A DNA stretch of 64,000 nt from Levilinea sp. (GCA_029975215.1 JARKPO010000049.1:1-64000), one strand, 5' to 3'. Shown: positions 16,651 through 24,593, numbered from the stretch's first letter. Notes: generated by a model from the sequence alone, not told the origin. Made by a program: numbers and translations.

Positions 16651-18348
16651 TTAAGCCTTGGGCAGCTGAGGGGGCATCAGCCAGTTTTGCAGCTTGTTGA
16701 TCATATCCAGCGTCTCAGACGGCAGGAAGCGGCGCGTCTTGGGGTCCGCCGCCATACCGTCAATAGCCTGAAACACCCGCAGAGCCATGATCTCCTGGGT
16801 GTGTTCGCGAGTCTCCAGAATCCGCGCCAGCACCACATTCAGCTCTTCCTGGGCCTGCCGGCGCGCTCGTCCGCGAATGCGCAGCGCATCCAGTTCGTTG
16901 CGCGCATGGATCAATTCCGTATCGCGGTCCCAGCGGGCCAGCAGATGGTCCAGGCGCTGTTGGTACACAGCCTCGGAAACTGGCATCAGGTCGCCAAAAC
17001 CGCTGGCAATGACCTTGATCCCGCGATCGCGCAGCACCTTGGGAGCGGTCAGGCTGCGCACAGCGGAGGTTTGCAGGTCAAACACCGAAAACACCTCGCC
17101 CTGCACCCATTCGCCCCTTTCATCAACTTTCAACAGCGGTTGGCCGCCCGCGCGCAGCACCAGGCGGTAGGCCAAAATGCCGTTGTTACGCATCTGAATG
17201 CGCAGCTTGCGCTTAATATCGTCCAACGGGAAATGATCTGGCGTGCGGATATCGTAGAATTCATCATAATTGGTTTCCATCACCACCCGCCGGTACAAAT
17301 CCGTAGCCACCAGGGTGGGCAGTTCATCCCAGGGGATCACCTCTTCCTGGGCGTTACGCGCCTCAGAAAACACGGCGGCAAATACGCGCTGATGGTTAAA
17401 CACGGGCAGCAGTGAGGTACTGGGCAGGGGCGCATATCCGCTCATCTGCCCGCGGCGCAGGTCAACCCAGGTTTGGTGGTGAATTTCGGTCCGATCAGCG
17501 TCATCCAGTTCGTCCGCGCGCCCCACCGAAGCCACGCGCACATGGGTCTCATCCACGGCCTGCAGCGTCACCACGCGCAAATTTTCAACGCGCATATCCC
17601 CCAGATAGGTCACCTGCAGCACCTCCGGCTCCTGGCCAATGGTGAATTTGGTCCAAACATTAGCACGCAGCTCAATGCCGTCGCGCGAATAGGCAAGGTT
17701 CTGCGGACGCAGGCGAAACTGGCTGCGCAGATCCACCGCCGCCCGGATGCGCTCACGCGGGCGGGTAAAGACGATTCCGGTGCCCATCGTGCGCGGGTTT
17801 TGGTAGGGGTCGGCCAATCCCAGGGCCACCAGGACGGCGTCCACCAGGTTTTCAAACACGCGCATCACACTGGGGGTGGGGACGGTCTCTTCCAGCACCA
17901 CCGCACTGTTAAAATCCACCACCACCACCCCGCGGCCCGAACGGCGCAGTTCCTCCGAAGTGGCCTTAATCTCGCCGTCTTTAATGAAAACAGCCGCCCC
18001 GTGCCGGCGGAAAATATACAGCACCAGGTGAAAAGCGGTGCGGGCCACGTCCCGAAACCCCGCCACCGGCAGCAGCGCCTGGGCCGAGGTCAGCAGCAGC
18101 CAGGCCTGAAACATCAGGAAGAAGCCGCCGATCAGGTTGAAAAACACCACCACATTGATCGCCCGGCGCATCTCCAGGGTGATATCCGGCAGCTCCTGGG
18201 CCAACAGCGCCAAAAGTACCGTAATCACGCGTGCCAGCACCAGCATGATCTCCTGCCAAAAGGCAATCAAGAACAGCAGCGCCAGCGATCCTAGCGTGAT
18301 GCCGATCCATGTATTTCGAGATAGTCCTTTGGATTTTCGGAACGGCAT
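16651..18348 (-). CDS. SPFH/band-7-like membrane protein, first of pair
   Basis: A 565-residue protein. Hydrophobic segments lie at about 12-48 and 65-95. A beta-rich SPFH-like region follows (GRGVVVVDFNSAVVLEETV; YSRDGIELRANVWTKFTIG), then a long region ending in coiled-coil helix (RWDRDTELIHARNELDALRIRGRARRQ reads as a charged helix) and a short C-terminal segment. It is related in layout to the following 440-residue protein, suggesting a hetero-oligomeric ring. ATG 18348 is preceded by GAGGGGGC and a strong promoter at 18398-18427. The function is unknown. Confidence 0.7.
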   Translation of the reverse strand: MPFRKSKGLSRNTWIGITLGSLALLFLIAFWQEIMLVLARVITVLLALLAQELPDITLEMRRAINVVVFFNLIGGFFLMFQAWLLLTSAQALLPVAGFRDVARTAFHLVLYIFRRHGAAVFIKDGEIKATSEELRRSGRGVVVVDFNSAVVLEETVPTPSVMRVFENLVDAVLVALGLADPYQNPRTMGTGIVFTRPRERIRAAVDLRSQFRLRPQNLAYSRDGIELRANVWTKFTIGQEPEVLQVTYLGDMRVENLRVVTLQAVDETHVRVASVGRADELDDADRTEIHHQTWVDLRRGQMSGYAPLPSTSLLPVFNHQRVFAAVFSEARNAQEEVIPWDELPTLVATDLYRRVVMETNYDEFYDIRTPDHFPLDDIKRKLRIQMRNNGILAYRLVLRAGGQPLLKVDERGEWVQGEVFSVFDLQTSAVRSLTAPKVLRDRGIKVIASGFGDLMPVSEAVYQQRLDHLLARWDRDTELIHARNELDALRIRGRARRQAQEELNVVLARILETREHTQEIMALRVFQAIDGMAADPKTRRFLPSETLDMINKLQNWLMPPQLPKA

Positions 18349-18397
18349 GCCCCCTCACTTGGGGAATCAATAGAAAAAGAGTCCTGGAATTATCGTC

Positions 18398-18427
18398 AGT
18401 ATATCCTTTCCACGTTGCCTTTGTCAA
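18398..18427 (-). promoter_or_regulatory. Sigma-70-type promoter of the SPFH/TPR operon
   Basis: On the reverse strand TTGACA (18427-18422) and TATACT (18403-18398) are separated by 18 bases. The leader to ATG 18348 would be about 43 bases. Confidence 0.7.
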
Positions 18428-18471
18428 GCAAAGCGCCTTTCGCCTCGCCCGCCATCCGCCGCCCCTTGCGG

Positions 18472-18477
18472 TACAAT
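18472..18477 (+). promoter_or_regulatory. -10 element GCGGTACAAT before the YwaF-like gene
   Basis: TACAAT lies 27 bases before ATG 18505 and is followed by AAAGGAG at 18486-18492. It is divergent from the SPFH operon promoter. Confidence 0.45.
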
Positions 18478-18504
18478 CAGAGCGGAAAGGAGCCCTCTGG
18501 CCGC

Positions 18505-19251
18505 ATGTCCCCTTTTGCCCGTTACTACTTTGCCGCCCCCTTTGAAGCCTACGGGCCTGCCCACCTGGGCGCGCTGAGCCTCATCCTGCTGGCAGCCTGG
18601 GCGGTGTACCGCTGGGTGCGCCCCTCCCAAAGCTTTCACCGCGCCCTGGCCTATAGCCTGCTCATCCTGCAGGCCGCCTGGGTCACCTGGCTGGCGGCCG
18701 TGGGGGCGGCCTCGCTGCAAACCGCGCTGCCCTTACACCCTTGCAGTGCAAGTATGTTCGTGGGGGCCGCAGCCCTGCTCACCCAACGCCGTGCCTGGGT
18801 ATCAACAGCTTACTTTTGGTGCATTTCCGGTGCGGCTGCGGCTTTACTCTTCCCCGATCTCGGTCTGTACGGCTTTCCCCACTTTGCTTTCTTTCATTAC
18901 ATGCTCTCGCACGGCCTGCTGGTATGCGTCACAGCTGCCCTGGCAGCGGACGGGTATCGCCCCAACGCCCGCGGCTTTTTCACGGCCTGGGGAGCAGCCC
19001 AGGGGTTTGCCCTGCTGGTGTTAATTGTGAACCTGCTCACCCACAGTAATTACATGTATCTCTTCGCCCCCCCGGCCGGCCCCAGCCCGCTTAGCGCCGT
19101 CTCAAACCGCTGGCTGTACGGCCTGATGGTTGAGGCTGGCGTCACCCTATCCTTTCTGGCCTGCTGGGGCTTTGGCCGCCTCATCCCACCACGAAAATCA
19201 CCGCAACCCCCACAATGGAGACCAGAGTACCCAACACCGCCCGGCGGCTGA
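18505..19251 (+). CDS. YwaF/TIGR02206-family integral membrane protein
   Basis: A 248-residue protein with about six membrane helices. The LPLHPCSASM segment in the middle and the FPHFAFFHYMLSHG segment match the conserved helices of the TIGR02206 (YwaF) family, whose function is unknown. ATG 18505 has AAAGGAG upstream; the longer open frame before it lacks coding character. The C-terminal 24 residues overlap the convergent EamA gene by 71 nt, so the extreme tail is less certain. Confidence 0.8.
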   Translation: MSPFARYYFAAPFEAYGPAHLGALSLILLAAWAVYRWVRPSQSFHRALAYSLLILQAAWVTWLAAVGAASLQTALPLHPCSASMFVGAAALLTQRRAWVSTAYFWCISGAAAALLFPDLGLYGFPHFAFFHYMLSHGLLVCVTAALAADGYRPNARGFFTAWGAAQGFALLVLIVNLLTHSNYMYLFAPPAGPSPLSAVSNRWLYGLMVEAGVTLSFLACWGFGRLIPPRKSPQPPQWRPEYPTPPGG

Positions 19252-20074
19252 CCTGCTCTTTGAGACCCCAGCGCACCACCGGCAGAATCAGCACCGGCGT
19301 CATAGCCATCAAGGTGGAGGCCACGCCCACATGGCTGGCCTGCACCGCCACCAGCGAAAGCCAAACCCCCACAAACGGCCCCATCACGCTCCCCAGGGCA
19401 ATGCGCCCCAGCACCGGCCGGTTCTGGTTCAAGATGGTCAGGGTCGAGCGCACCCGCCCGCCCAGGAACGTCGCCAGCCACAGGATTGCCCCTGCCGCCA
19501 GCATACGCATCAGCACTCCCGACAGCGGCGAAAATCCTCCCGCCAGCCCGGCCTTGGCCAGGATCAGTCCAGAGGACTGCCCTGCCGCCGCCCCCAGTCC
19601 GGCCAGCACGCCCAAAAAGTAACGCCGCGGCGCGACTTTGCGCCCCAGCCCATCGGTGCGCTCAAACACCACCAATCCCACCCCTGCCAACGCAAGGACC
19701 ACCCCCAGGTACTCCCAACCCTGCAGCCGCTCCCCCAGAAAGGCCCAGGCCAAAAAGGTGCTGATCACCGGCGAGACGGCCATCATCAGCGTGGCGATGC
19801 GCGGGCCGACCAGACCATAGGCGCTGAGCAGCGCCCAATCCCCCAACACCAGCCCAGCCAATCCCGACAGCCCCAGCCACAGCCAGCGCACCCCTTCGGC
19901 CGCGGGGATCCACGTTCCCATCAGCAAGCGGTGCGTCACCATTAAAAAAGCCACCGCCATCACCAGCCGCACACGGTTCACCACCGGCGCCCCCACCACC
20001 TGCACCGAGGCCGAATATGCCAGACTGGATACCACCCAACAGCACGCCGTTAATAACGCCGCAGCTTCGCCCAT
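19181..20074 (-). CDS. EamA/DMT-family transporter
   Basis: A 297-residue membrane protein with about ten helices made of two EamA repeats (the first around residues 1-135, the second around 150-290). Family members move small metabolites or act as drug/metabolite exporters; the substrate here is unknown. The start at ATG 20074 fits the usual N-terminus directly entering helix 1 and has GAGGGTG upstream. The tail overlaps the convergent YwaF-like gene. Confidence 0.85.
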   Translation of the reverse strand: MGEAAALLTACCWVVSSLAYSASVQVVGAPVVNRVRLVMAVAFLMVTHRLLMGTWIPAAEGVRWLWLGLSGLAGLVLGDWALLSAYGLVGPRIATLMMAVSPVISTFLAWAFLGERLQGWEYLGVVLALAGVGLVVFERTDGLGRKVAPRRYFLGVLAGLGAAAGQSSGLILAKAGLAGGFSPLSGVLMRMLAAGAILWLATFLGGRVRSTLTILNQNRPVLGRIALGSVMGPFVGVWLSLVAVQASHVGVASTLMAMTPVLILPVVRWGLKEQVSRRAVLGTLVSIVGVAVIFVVG

Positions 20075-20187
20075 ACACCCTCTGCCTTGCCGTTTTGGAG
20101 TAAAACCTCTGCCCAACCTTCCGATGATATCATCCGTCGGTCAGCGGTCATAGGGGGGAACCGCGGGATTTCCTGCAACCTTTCGGG

Positions 20188-20193
20188 TACAAT
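20188..20193 (+). promoter_or_regulatory. -10 element CGGGTACAAT before the zinc-ribbon protein gene
   Basis: TACAAT with the GGG extension sits 29 bases before ATG 20223; AAGGGG at 20210-20215 provides the ribosome-binding site. Confidence 0.5.
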
Positions 20194-20222
20194 TTGCGTA
20201 TATTTAGATAAGGGGCGCGATC

Positions 20223-20663
20223 ATGAGCGATTGGAATAAACACACAGACAGCAGTCAGAACATTCAGGCCGCCATCTGGCTGATCGGTCTGGGCATCCTA
20301 TGGCTCACCGGTCAATGGTGGCCCGGCATCTTGATCCTGATCGGCCTGAGCATGGTCGCCAAATCCTTCGTCCGCAGCGCCGAACCCGAAGAGCCGGCCG
20401 CGCCGGAGCCAACCCTTGACGCCGCCCCCATGCCGGCAGCCGAAACGCGCAGCGAGCCGGAAGACCGCTTTGAAGCCGAACCGATTCCGCCGGAGACCGC
20501 TCCCGCCCCTGCCGCCCAGGGGGATACTCGCCGCCTGCCCAACCGCTGCCCCATGTGCGGCGCTCCAGTACAGCCCGCGGATGTGGTCTGGCGTTCGGCC
20601 AATGACCCAGCCTGCGCTTTCTGCAGCGCTAATCTGATCACCGGCCAGCCCGCGCCTCTTTAA
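20223..20663 (+). CDS. Small membrane protein with C-terminal zinc ribbon
   Basis: A 146-residue protein. Two short hydrophobic segments (about 15-50) are followed by a Pro/Glu/Ala-rich linker of about 60 residues and a C-terminal zinc-ribbon-like Cys set (C-P-M-C-G near 109-113 and C-A-F-C near 131-134). The N-terminal part resembles small LiaI/DUF5668-type membrane modules. There is no enzyme motif. It could tether a protein or nucleic-acid partner to the membrane. Confidence 0.65.
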   Translation: MSDWNKHTDSSQNIQAAIWLIGLGILWLTGQWWPGILILIGLSMVAKSFVRSAEPEEPAAPEPTLDAAPMPAAETRSEPEDRFEAEPIPPETAPAPAAQGDTRRLPNRCPMCGAPVQPADVVWRSANDPACAFCSANLITGQPAPL

Positions 20664-20672
20664 CCGCTGGTT

Positions 20673-21236
20673 TCAGACCAGCAGGTGGCTCAATAAAATG
20701 CGCACGCCGATGCCGGTCAGAATCAGGCCGCCCACAATCTCCATCTTTTTGCCAAAGTGAGATCCCAGGCTCTGACCGATCAGCAGCCCCACCAGCGACA
20801 GGCCCAGCGTCACCACGGCGATCAACAGGCTGGCCGCCCATACATTCATCGATAACATGGCCATCCCCAGCCCAACCGCCATCGCGTCCAGGCTGGTAGC
20901 CACACACAGCATCACCAGGGTCCCCCCACGGGAAGGGTCTGCACACCCACAGCGGTCTTCGTCGGGGGAAAATCCGCTTTTAATCATGCGAATGCCCACA
21001 AACGCCAGCAGCGCCAGCGCGATCCAATGATCCACCGCGGAGATCAAATGCGCCACCGTGCTGCCCAGCAGCCAGCCCAAAAGGGTCATACCCCCCTGAA
21101 ACAGACCAAAATGAAAAGATAAGCGAAAAATCGGGCGCGGCGTACGGGCCGCGTCGGTGGTTCCAATTCCCAATGACACCGCGAAGGCGTCCATCGCTAA
21201 CCCCACTGCAATAACGAAAGATGTTAAAAAGTCCAT
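20673..21236 (-). CDS. mntP: Manganese efflux pump MntP
   Basis: A 187-residue, six-helix membrane protein. The two Asp-bearing helices typical of MntP are present (AVGLAMDAFAVSLG near the N-terminus and CVATSLDAMAVGLG in the second half). MntP exports Mn(II) and prevents manganese toxicity. The cytoplasmic loop carries Cys pairs (DRCGCAD) that could bind metal. ATG 21236 matches the family's start at MDFLT. It is divergent from a DtxR/MntR-type regulator, a natural control partner. Confidence 0.9.
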   Translation of the reverse strand: MDFLTSFVIAVGLAMDAFAVSLGIGTTDAARTPRPIFRLSFHFGLFQGGMTLLGWLLGSTVAHLISAVDHWIALALLAFVGIRMIKSGFSPDEDRCGCADPSRGGTLVMLCVATSLDAMAVGLGMAMLSMNVWAASLLIAVVTLGLSLVGLLIGQSLGSHFGKKMEIVGGLILTGIGVRILLSHLLV

Positions 21237-21279
21237 GTGCTGTCTCGTTTGTGTGATGTGCCGCGCTGCGGTGATCTGC

Positions 21280-21285
21280 ATTATA
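21280..21285 (-). promoter_or_regulatory. -10 element GCGGTATAAT for mntP
   Basis: Reverse-strand TATAAT lies 43 bases upstream of ATG 21236. It shares the extended form of other promoters in the window. No clear -35 box is present. I do not recognise a yybP-ykoY manganese riboswitch in the leader. Confidence 0.5.
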
Positions 21286-21424
21286 CCGCCCTCAGCCGGG
21301 CAAGTCAGGTTTCAAACGTCACTCCCGCGGACTGATTCAATCCTGTTTTTGGCAGGCTGAAGGGGATTCTCGCTTGAATTTTCGCGCAAAAAGATGTAAG
21401 TTATGCTAAGGTATAAAAAATGTC

Positions 21425-22099
21425 ATGGACGCGATAAACTTAAGCGAAAATGAAGAAATGCATCTCCTGGCGGCGGCCCGGCTCATCGAAGACGGCCACT
21501 CCCAACCGGTTTCGCTGAATCGGGTAGCCGAACAGCTTTCCATCCAGCCCATCTCAGCCAACCAGATGGCGCGCCGTCTGGAAGAACGCGGCCTGGTCAC
21601 CTACCAGCCCTACAAAGGCGTTTCGCTCACCCCCACGGGTTGGCAGATCACTCGCCGCATCCTGCGGCACCGCCGCCTGTGGGAGACTTTCCTGGTGGAG
21701 CACCTGCACACCGCCCAGGTGGAAGCGGAAGCCCTGGCCTGCCGTCTGGAACACATCACCAGCGAGAAAATCGCCGCCCAGTTAGATGCTTATCTGGGCC
21801 GTCCCATCACCACCCCCTCTGGCCGCCCCATCCCCGCCGGCAGCGAGTCTCCGCTCGACCCCGGAGTGCCCCTGGCACTGCTGCAAACCGGCGACCGCGC
21901 CCAGGTGCTGCAGCTGAACGCCCCGCCCGCCGACAGCGCCTTCCTGCAAAGTGCAGGCCTGGCTGCCGGTCAAATATTGACCCTCCAGGCGGTGGACGGC
22001 CGCGGACGGCGGCTGATCACCCTGGAAGCCAGCGGGCAAAGCCTGCAGCTGAGCGCAACATTGTGCGAAGCTGTGCGGGTTCAACGCCTCACCTCCTAA
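21425..22099 (+). CDS. DtxR/MntR-family metal-dependent repressor with FeoA-like domain
   Basis: A 224-residue regulator. Residues about 8-70 form a winged helix-turn-helix (VAEQLSIQPISANQMARRLEERGLV), about 71-140 form the dimerisation and metal-binding helices (LRHRRLWETFLVEHL), and the C-terminus (about 155-222) resembles an SH3/FeoA domain. Such repressors sense Mn(II) or Fe(II). Its position divergent from mntP suggests control of manganese export. ATG 21425 lies only seven bases after a TATAAA element with no Shine-Dalgarno sequence, so a leaderless mRNA is possible. Confidence 0.85.
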   Translation: MDAINLSENEEMHLLAAARLIEDGHSQPVSLNRVAEQLSIQPISANQMARRLEERGLVTYQPYKGVSLTPTGWQITRRILRHRRLWETFLVEHLHTAQVEAEALACRLEHITSEKIAAQLDAYLGRPITTPSGRPIPAGSESPLDPGVPLALLQTGDRAQVLQLNAPPADSAFLQSAGLAAGQILTLQAVDGRGRRLITLEASGQSLQLSATLCEAVRVQRLTS

Positions 22100-22216
22100 T
22101 GTCAAAACCTATCTTCCATTCGATCCTCAGCAGACGGTACCCGCCTGTCACTTTTTTCTCTGTGCGCGCATCCAATGGATATCAACTGGATTGTTACGGG
22201 AATGGAGGATAGAGAC

Positions 22217-22423
22217 ATGCAAAAGTGGATCAATGAAGCAAGTTGGGACCGTGTGGTTCGCGTGGTTTTCGGTCTGGTTTTATTAGTTTTAGGTTGGGGC
22301 GGTATAGTGAGCGGCGGCCTGGGCCTATTTCTCAAGGTGATTGGGTTTGTGCCCCTGCTCACAGGCCTCTTCGGCTTCTGCCCCATCTATGCCTTGCTGA
22401 AATTCCGCACCAACCGCGCCTGA
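22217..22423 (+). CDS. DUF2892 (YgaP-like transmembrane) protein
   Basis: A 68-residue protein with two membrane helices and the motif FGFCPIYALL near the end, typical of DUF2892. ATG 22217 is preceded by GGAGGATAG. The family is a small membrane module often attached to sulfur-transfer or redox domains. The next gene encodes a thioredoxin fused to a similar module, so a joint redox role is a reasonable inference. Confidence 0.8.
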   Translation: MQKWINEASWDRVVRVVFGLVLLVLGWGGIVSGGLGLFLKVIGFVPLLTGLFGFCPIYALLKFRTNRA

Positions 22424-22450
22424 GCACGATCAAATAATTCGTTATGAACG

Positions 22451-22476
22451 AGGAGGCGGGCAGATGCCCGCCTCCT
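22451..22476 (+). promoter_or_regulatory. Hairpin burying the thioredoxin gene ribosome-binding site
   Basis: AGGAGGCGGGCA (22451-22462) is followed after two bases by its exact complement (22465-22476). The left arm is a perfect Shine-Dalgarno sequence seven bases before ATG 22464, which itself lies at the tip. The hairpin is not followed by a T tract. It may control translation or simply be an intergenic stem-loop if translation starts at 22479 or 22491. Confidence 0.6.
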
Positions 22477-23015
22477 GGATGGATACAACCATGCAGCCTG
22501 ATGAATTTACCCAACACATCCAGTCCGCCAGCACCCCCACCCTGGTCGAATTCTGGGCTCCCTGGTGCGCCCCTTGCCGCGCCATGACGCCCGACCTGGA
22601 ACGGGCCGCCGAAGAGCACCGTGACGGCGTGAACTTGCTGCGCATCAATGCCGATTCTTCCCACGAGCTGCTCCGTCAACTGGGCGTCATGGGCATCCCC
22701 ACCCTGATTGGCTACCAGCAAGGTCAAGAGGTGTTTCGCCGCACTGGCGCGCAAAATATTGACGGCATTCGTGAAATGTTCACCGCCCTGGCCGCCAACC
22801 GCCCCCTGCGCCGCGGCCCCTCCCCCGCAGACCGCGGGCTGCGTCTGGGTGTCGGCCTGGCCCTGGTGGCCCTCAGCCTCAGCCGGGGAGGGCTGCTGCT
22901 GCCCCTGGCCGCTGGTTTAATCCTGGCCTTCACCGGCGTGTACGACCGCTGCCCCGTTTACCAACTGGTGGCCCCCCGCGTGCAGTCTCTGCTGCGCAAA
23001 TGGTTCCTCCCCTAA
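22464..23015 (+). CDS. Thioredoxin fused to a DUF2892-like membrane domain
   Basis: A protein of up to 183 residues. The N-terminal thioredoxin domain (about 10-110) has the redox site WCAPC and the cis-Pro loop GIPTLIGY. The C-terminal 55 residues form two membrane helices ending in YDRCPVYQL, like DUF2892. It is likely a membrane-tethered dithiol reductase facing the cytoplasm, since there is no signal peptide. The start is uncertain: ATG 22464 has an ideal Shine-Dalgarno but inside a hairpin, and ATG 22491 gives the commoner thioredoxin N-terminus. Confidence 0.88.
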   Translation: MPASWMDTTMQPDEFTQHIQSASTPTLVEFWAPWCAPCRAMTPDLERAAEEHRDGVNLLRINADSSHELLRQLGVMGIPTLIGYQQGQEVFRRTGAQNIDGIREMFTALAANRPLRRGPSPADRGLRLGVGLALVALSLSRGGLLLPLAAGLILAFTGVYDRCPVYQLVAPRVQSLLRKWFLP

Positions 23016-23089
23016 CCAACTGCGCCAGGCTGAAGCCCGTTCCCTCCCCCCGCGCCACATCAACTCCCCGTCAAGAAACTGTCAAAACA

Positions 23090-23117
23090 TTGAAAAATTG
23101 ATCTTTTACCGTATAGA
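23090..23117 (+). promoter_or_regulatory. Promoter upstream of the 23210 lipoprotein
   Basis: TTGAAA (23090-23095) and TATAGA (23112-23117) are spaced 16 bases apart in an AT-rich stretch. The leader would be about 85 bases. Confidence 0.5.
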
Positions 23118-23209
23118 TTCCCCTATGGATTTATGCTAATATTATCTCATTGTCACAGCAGATGGCGCTCCAGAAAACGCCATCCAAAAAAAACCAAGGG
23201 AGAAGGAAG

Positions 23210-23713
23210 ATGAAAATCGCTAAATGGAGTCGCATGTTGTTTATTCTCAGCCTGCTGATCATGATTGCGTTGATGATGGTGGCCTGCCAGCCTGCCACAC
23301 CCACCGCAGACGGCAGCCCCAGTACGGGTGGGGATAACCCCCAGGCCCCCGCTCCCATTGTCACCGTCACCGAAGTCGCCGGGCCTTACATTAAGATCAG
23401 CGATCAGGCCATCCCCAACAAGCGCGTCATCCTGGACGAGAGTTGGAGCGACGTAGCCGGTTGGTTGGTCATCTACAACGACAAAGACGGCAAGGCCAAT
23501 GAAGTCATCGGTTACGGCACCCTTGCAAAGGGCCGCAACATGAATTCTCAGATCAAAGTGGACATCACCAAAGCCACCGAAACCCTGCACGCGATCATTC
23601 ATGTGGATGTCGGTAAGGTTTCCGTTTTTGAGTACCCTGGGGTGGATGAACCCTATTTATTCAACGGAAGTCCCATCGAAACCACCTTCAAGGTCACTGG
23701 CGGTTTGCCCTAA
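23210..23713 (+). CDS. Lipoprotein with DUF7282-like beta-sandwich domain
   Basis: A 167-residue lipoprotein. The signal ends in M-M-V-A-C (Cys26), followed by a Thr/Pro/Gly-rich spacer. One globular domain (about 50-165) has the pattern GWLVIYNDKDGKANEVIGYG then TLHAIIHVD, seen in DUF7282-type surface domains. Its role is unknown. ATG 23210 is preceded by AGAAGGAAG. The upstream extension of the open frame lacks coding character. A terminator follows. Confidence 0.7.
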   Translation: MKIAKWSRMLFILSLLIMIALMMVACQPATPTADGSPSTGGDNPQAPAPIVTVTEVAGPYIKISDQAIPNKRVILDESWSDVAGWLVIYNDKDGKANEVIGYGTLAKGRNMNSQIKVDITKATETLHAIIHVDVGKVSVFEYPGVDEPYLFNGSPIETTFKVTGGLP

Positions 23714-23731
23714 TCCATTTTTTAAAATCAT

Positions 23732-24247
23732 CTATCCAAGCGGCCTGTCCAGGCCGCTTTTTGATTCCCCGGGCTCATCCATCAGGCTTAAGATGAAGTT
23801 AGCTCCCATCTCGCGTTCGCTCCATCCGGCCTTGCGGTAAAACCCGCGCTCATAGGATTCGCGCTGGCGAAAATTGATCAGACTGAGGCGTGAACACCCC
23901 CGCCGCAAACCTTCTTCGCGCACCACCGCCAAGAGCCGCCGTCCCACCCCCTGTCCGCGGGCGGGTTCTTCCACAAACAGCTCCGAGATATACCCCTCCG
24001 GCCCTTTTAGGATCAAATACGGCAGCCAATGCACGGCCACATACCCCAAAAGGTGGCCCTGACCGTCCTCGGCCAGCCACACATCGTGCGAATCGTCCCC
24101 CAGGCACAGGCCCAGGTGAGTTTCAATGCGGGCCGCAGTTGTTTCCAAATCTTCCGCGTCAAAACGGTGAAACCAGCCAATCCCGCGGATCAGCGCCGCC
24201 AAGGCGCGGCTGTCGTCCAGAGCAGCTTTACGAAGGGTTATTTCCAT
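23732..24247 (-). CDS. GNAT-family N-acetyltransferase
   Basis: A 171-residue acetyltransferase of the GNAT fold. The acetyl-CoA pyrophosphate loop is RGQGVGRRLL (about 96-105), preceded by the ISELFVEEPA strand and followed by LSLINFRQRESYERGFYRKAGW in the last helix and strand. The substrate cannot be read from sequence. Its last codons pass through the terminator of the convergent lipoprotein gene, so the two transcripts share the hairpin region. Confidence 0.85.
   Translation of the reverse strand: MEITLRKAALDDSRALAALIRGIGWFHRFDAEDLETTAARIETHLGLCLGDDSHDVWLAEDGQGHLLGYVAVHWLPYLILKGPEGYISELFVEEPARGQGVGRRLLAVVREEGLRRGCSRLSLINFRQRESYERGFYRKAGWSEREMGANFILSLMDEPGESKSGLDRPLG
23738..23764 (+). 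terminator. Rho-independent terminator of the 23210 lipoprotein gene
   Basis: AAGCGGCCTG (23738-23747) pairs with CAGGCCGCTT around a very small loop and is followed by TTTTTG. It overlaps the last codons of the convergent GNAT gene. Confidence 0.8.
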
Positions 24248-24284
24248 GAAAACCGGCCTTCCCCATTTGTTGAATTATCAGGCT

Positions 24285-24470
24285 TTACCGCGAATGAAAA
24301 CCCGCCCCACCGCGCGGCATAATGGCCCAGCAGCGAACCCTGCTACCCAGCGGCCTAAGATGGTTCATCGCCGGGGCTTCCTTAATGCTGCTCAGCGCGT
24401 CCAGGGTTTTCAGCGCAACGATGATCTCATCACAACCAATACAACAGCGCGGTGACGGCAGGCGAAAAGT
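24285..24470 (-). pseudogene. Possible gene remnant without start codon
   Basis: In the 350-base gap between the GNAT gene and the tRNA terminator, the reverse strand has a 61-codon frame with protein-like composition. Its first third carries a Cys-rich piece (RCCIGCDEIIVALKTLDAL). It is bounded by an in-frame stop at 24471-24473 and has no start codon at its beginning. It may be the C-terminal scrap of a lost gene. I cannot name a family. Nothing else is seen in this gap. Confidence 0.25.
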
Positions 24471-24562
24471 CTATTTTTGAAGGTTAATTCCTCCACTCAG
24501 TCTGCAGATAAACAACTTTCGCTTTTTTTTGCCCGCAGATCCGTTCCATACGCATGATTATA

Positions 24563-24593
24563 AAACAAAAACCAGCCGACTTTCATCGGCTGG
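24563..24593 (-). terminator. Rho-independent terminator of tRNA-Val
   Basis: On the reverse strand CCAGCCGA and TCGGCTGG form an 8-bp stem (24593-24586 and 24579-24572), followed by TTTTTGTTTT. It starts six bases after the tRNA gene. Confidence 0.9.

Noticed and set aside
15967..17415. 482-codon forward frame opposite the two SPFH-like genes
   Set aside because: It is antisense to two well-supported genes with promoter and ribosome-binding sites; its product is His/Gln/Arg-rich low-quality sequence without motifs, as expected from GC-rich antisense.
21237..21424. A yybP-ykoY manganese riboswitch upstream of mntP
   Set aside because: No recognisable conserved core was seen in the short leader; the divergent DtxR/MntR-like regulator is a sufficient control candidate.
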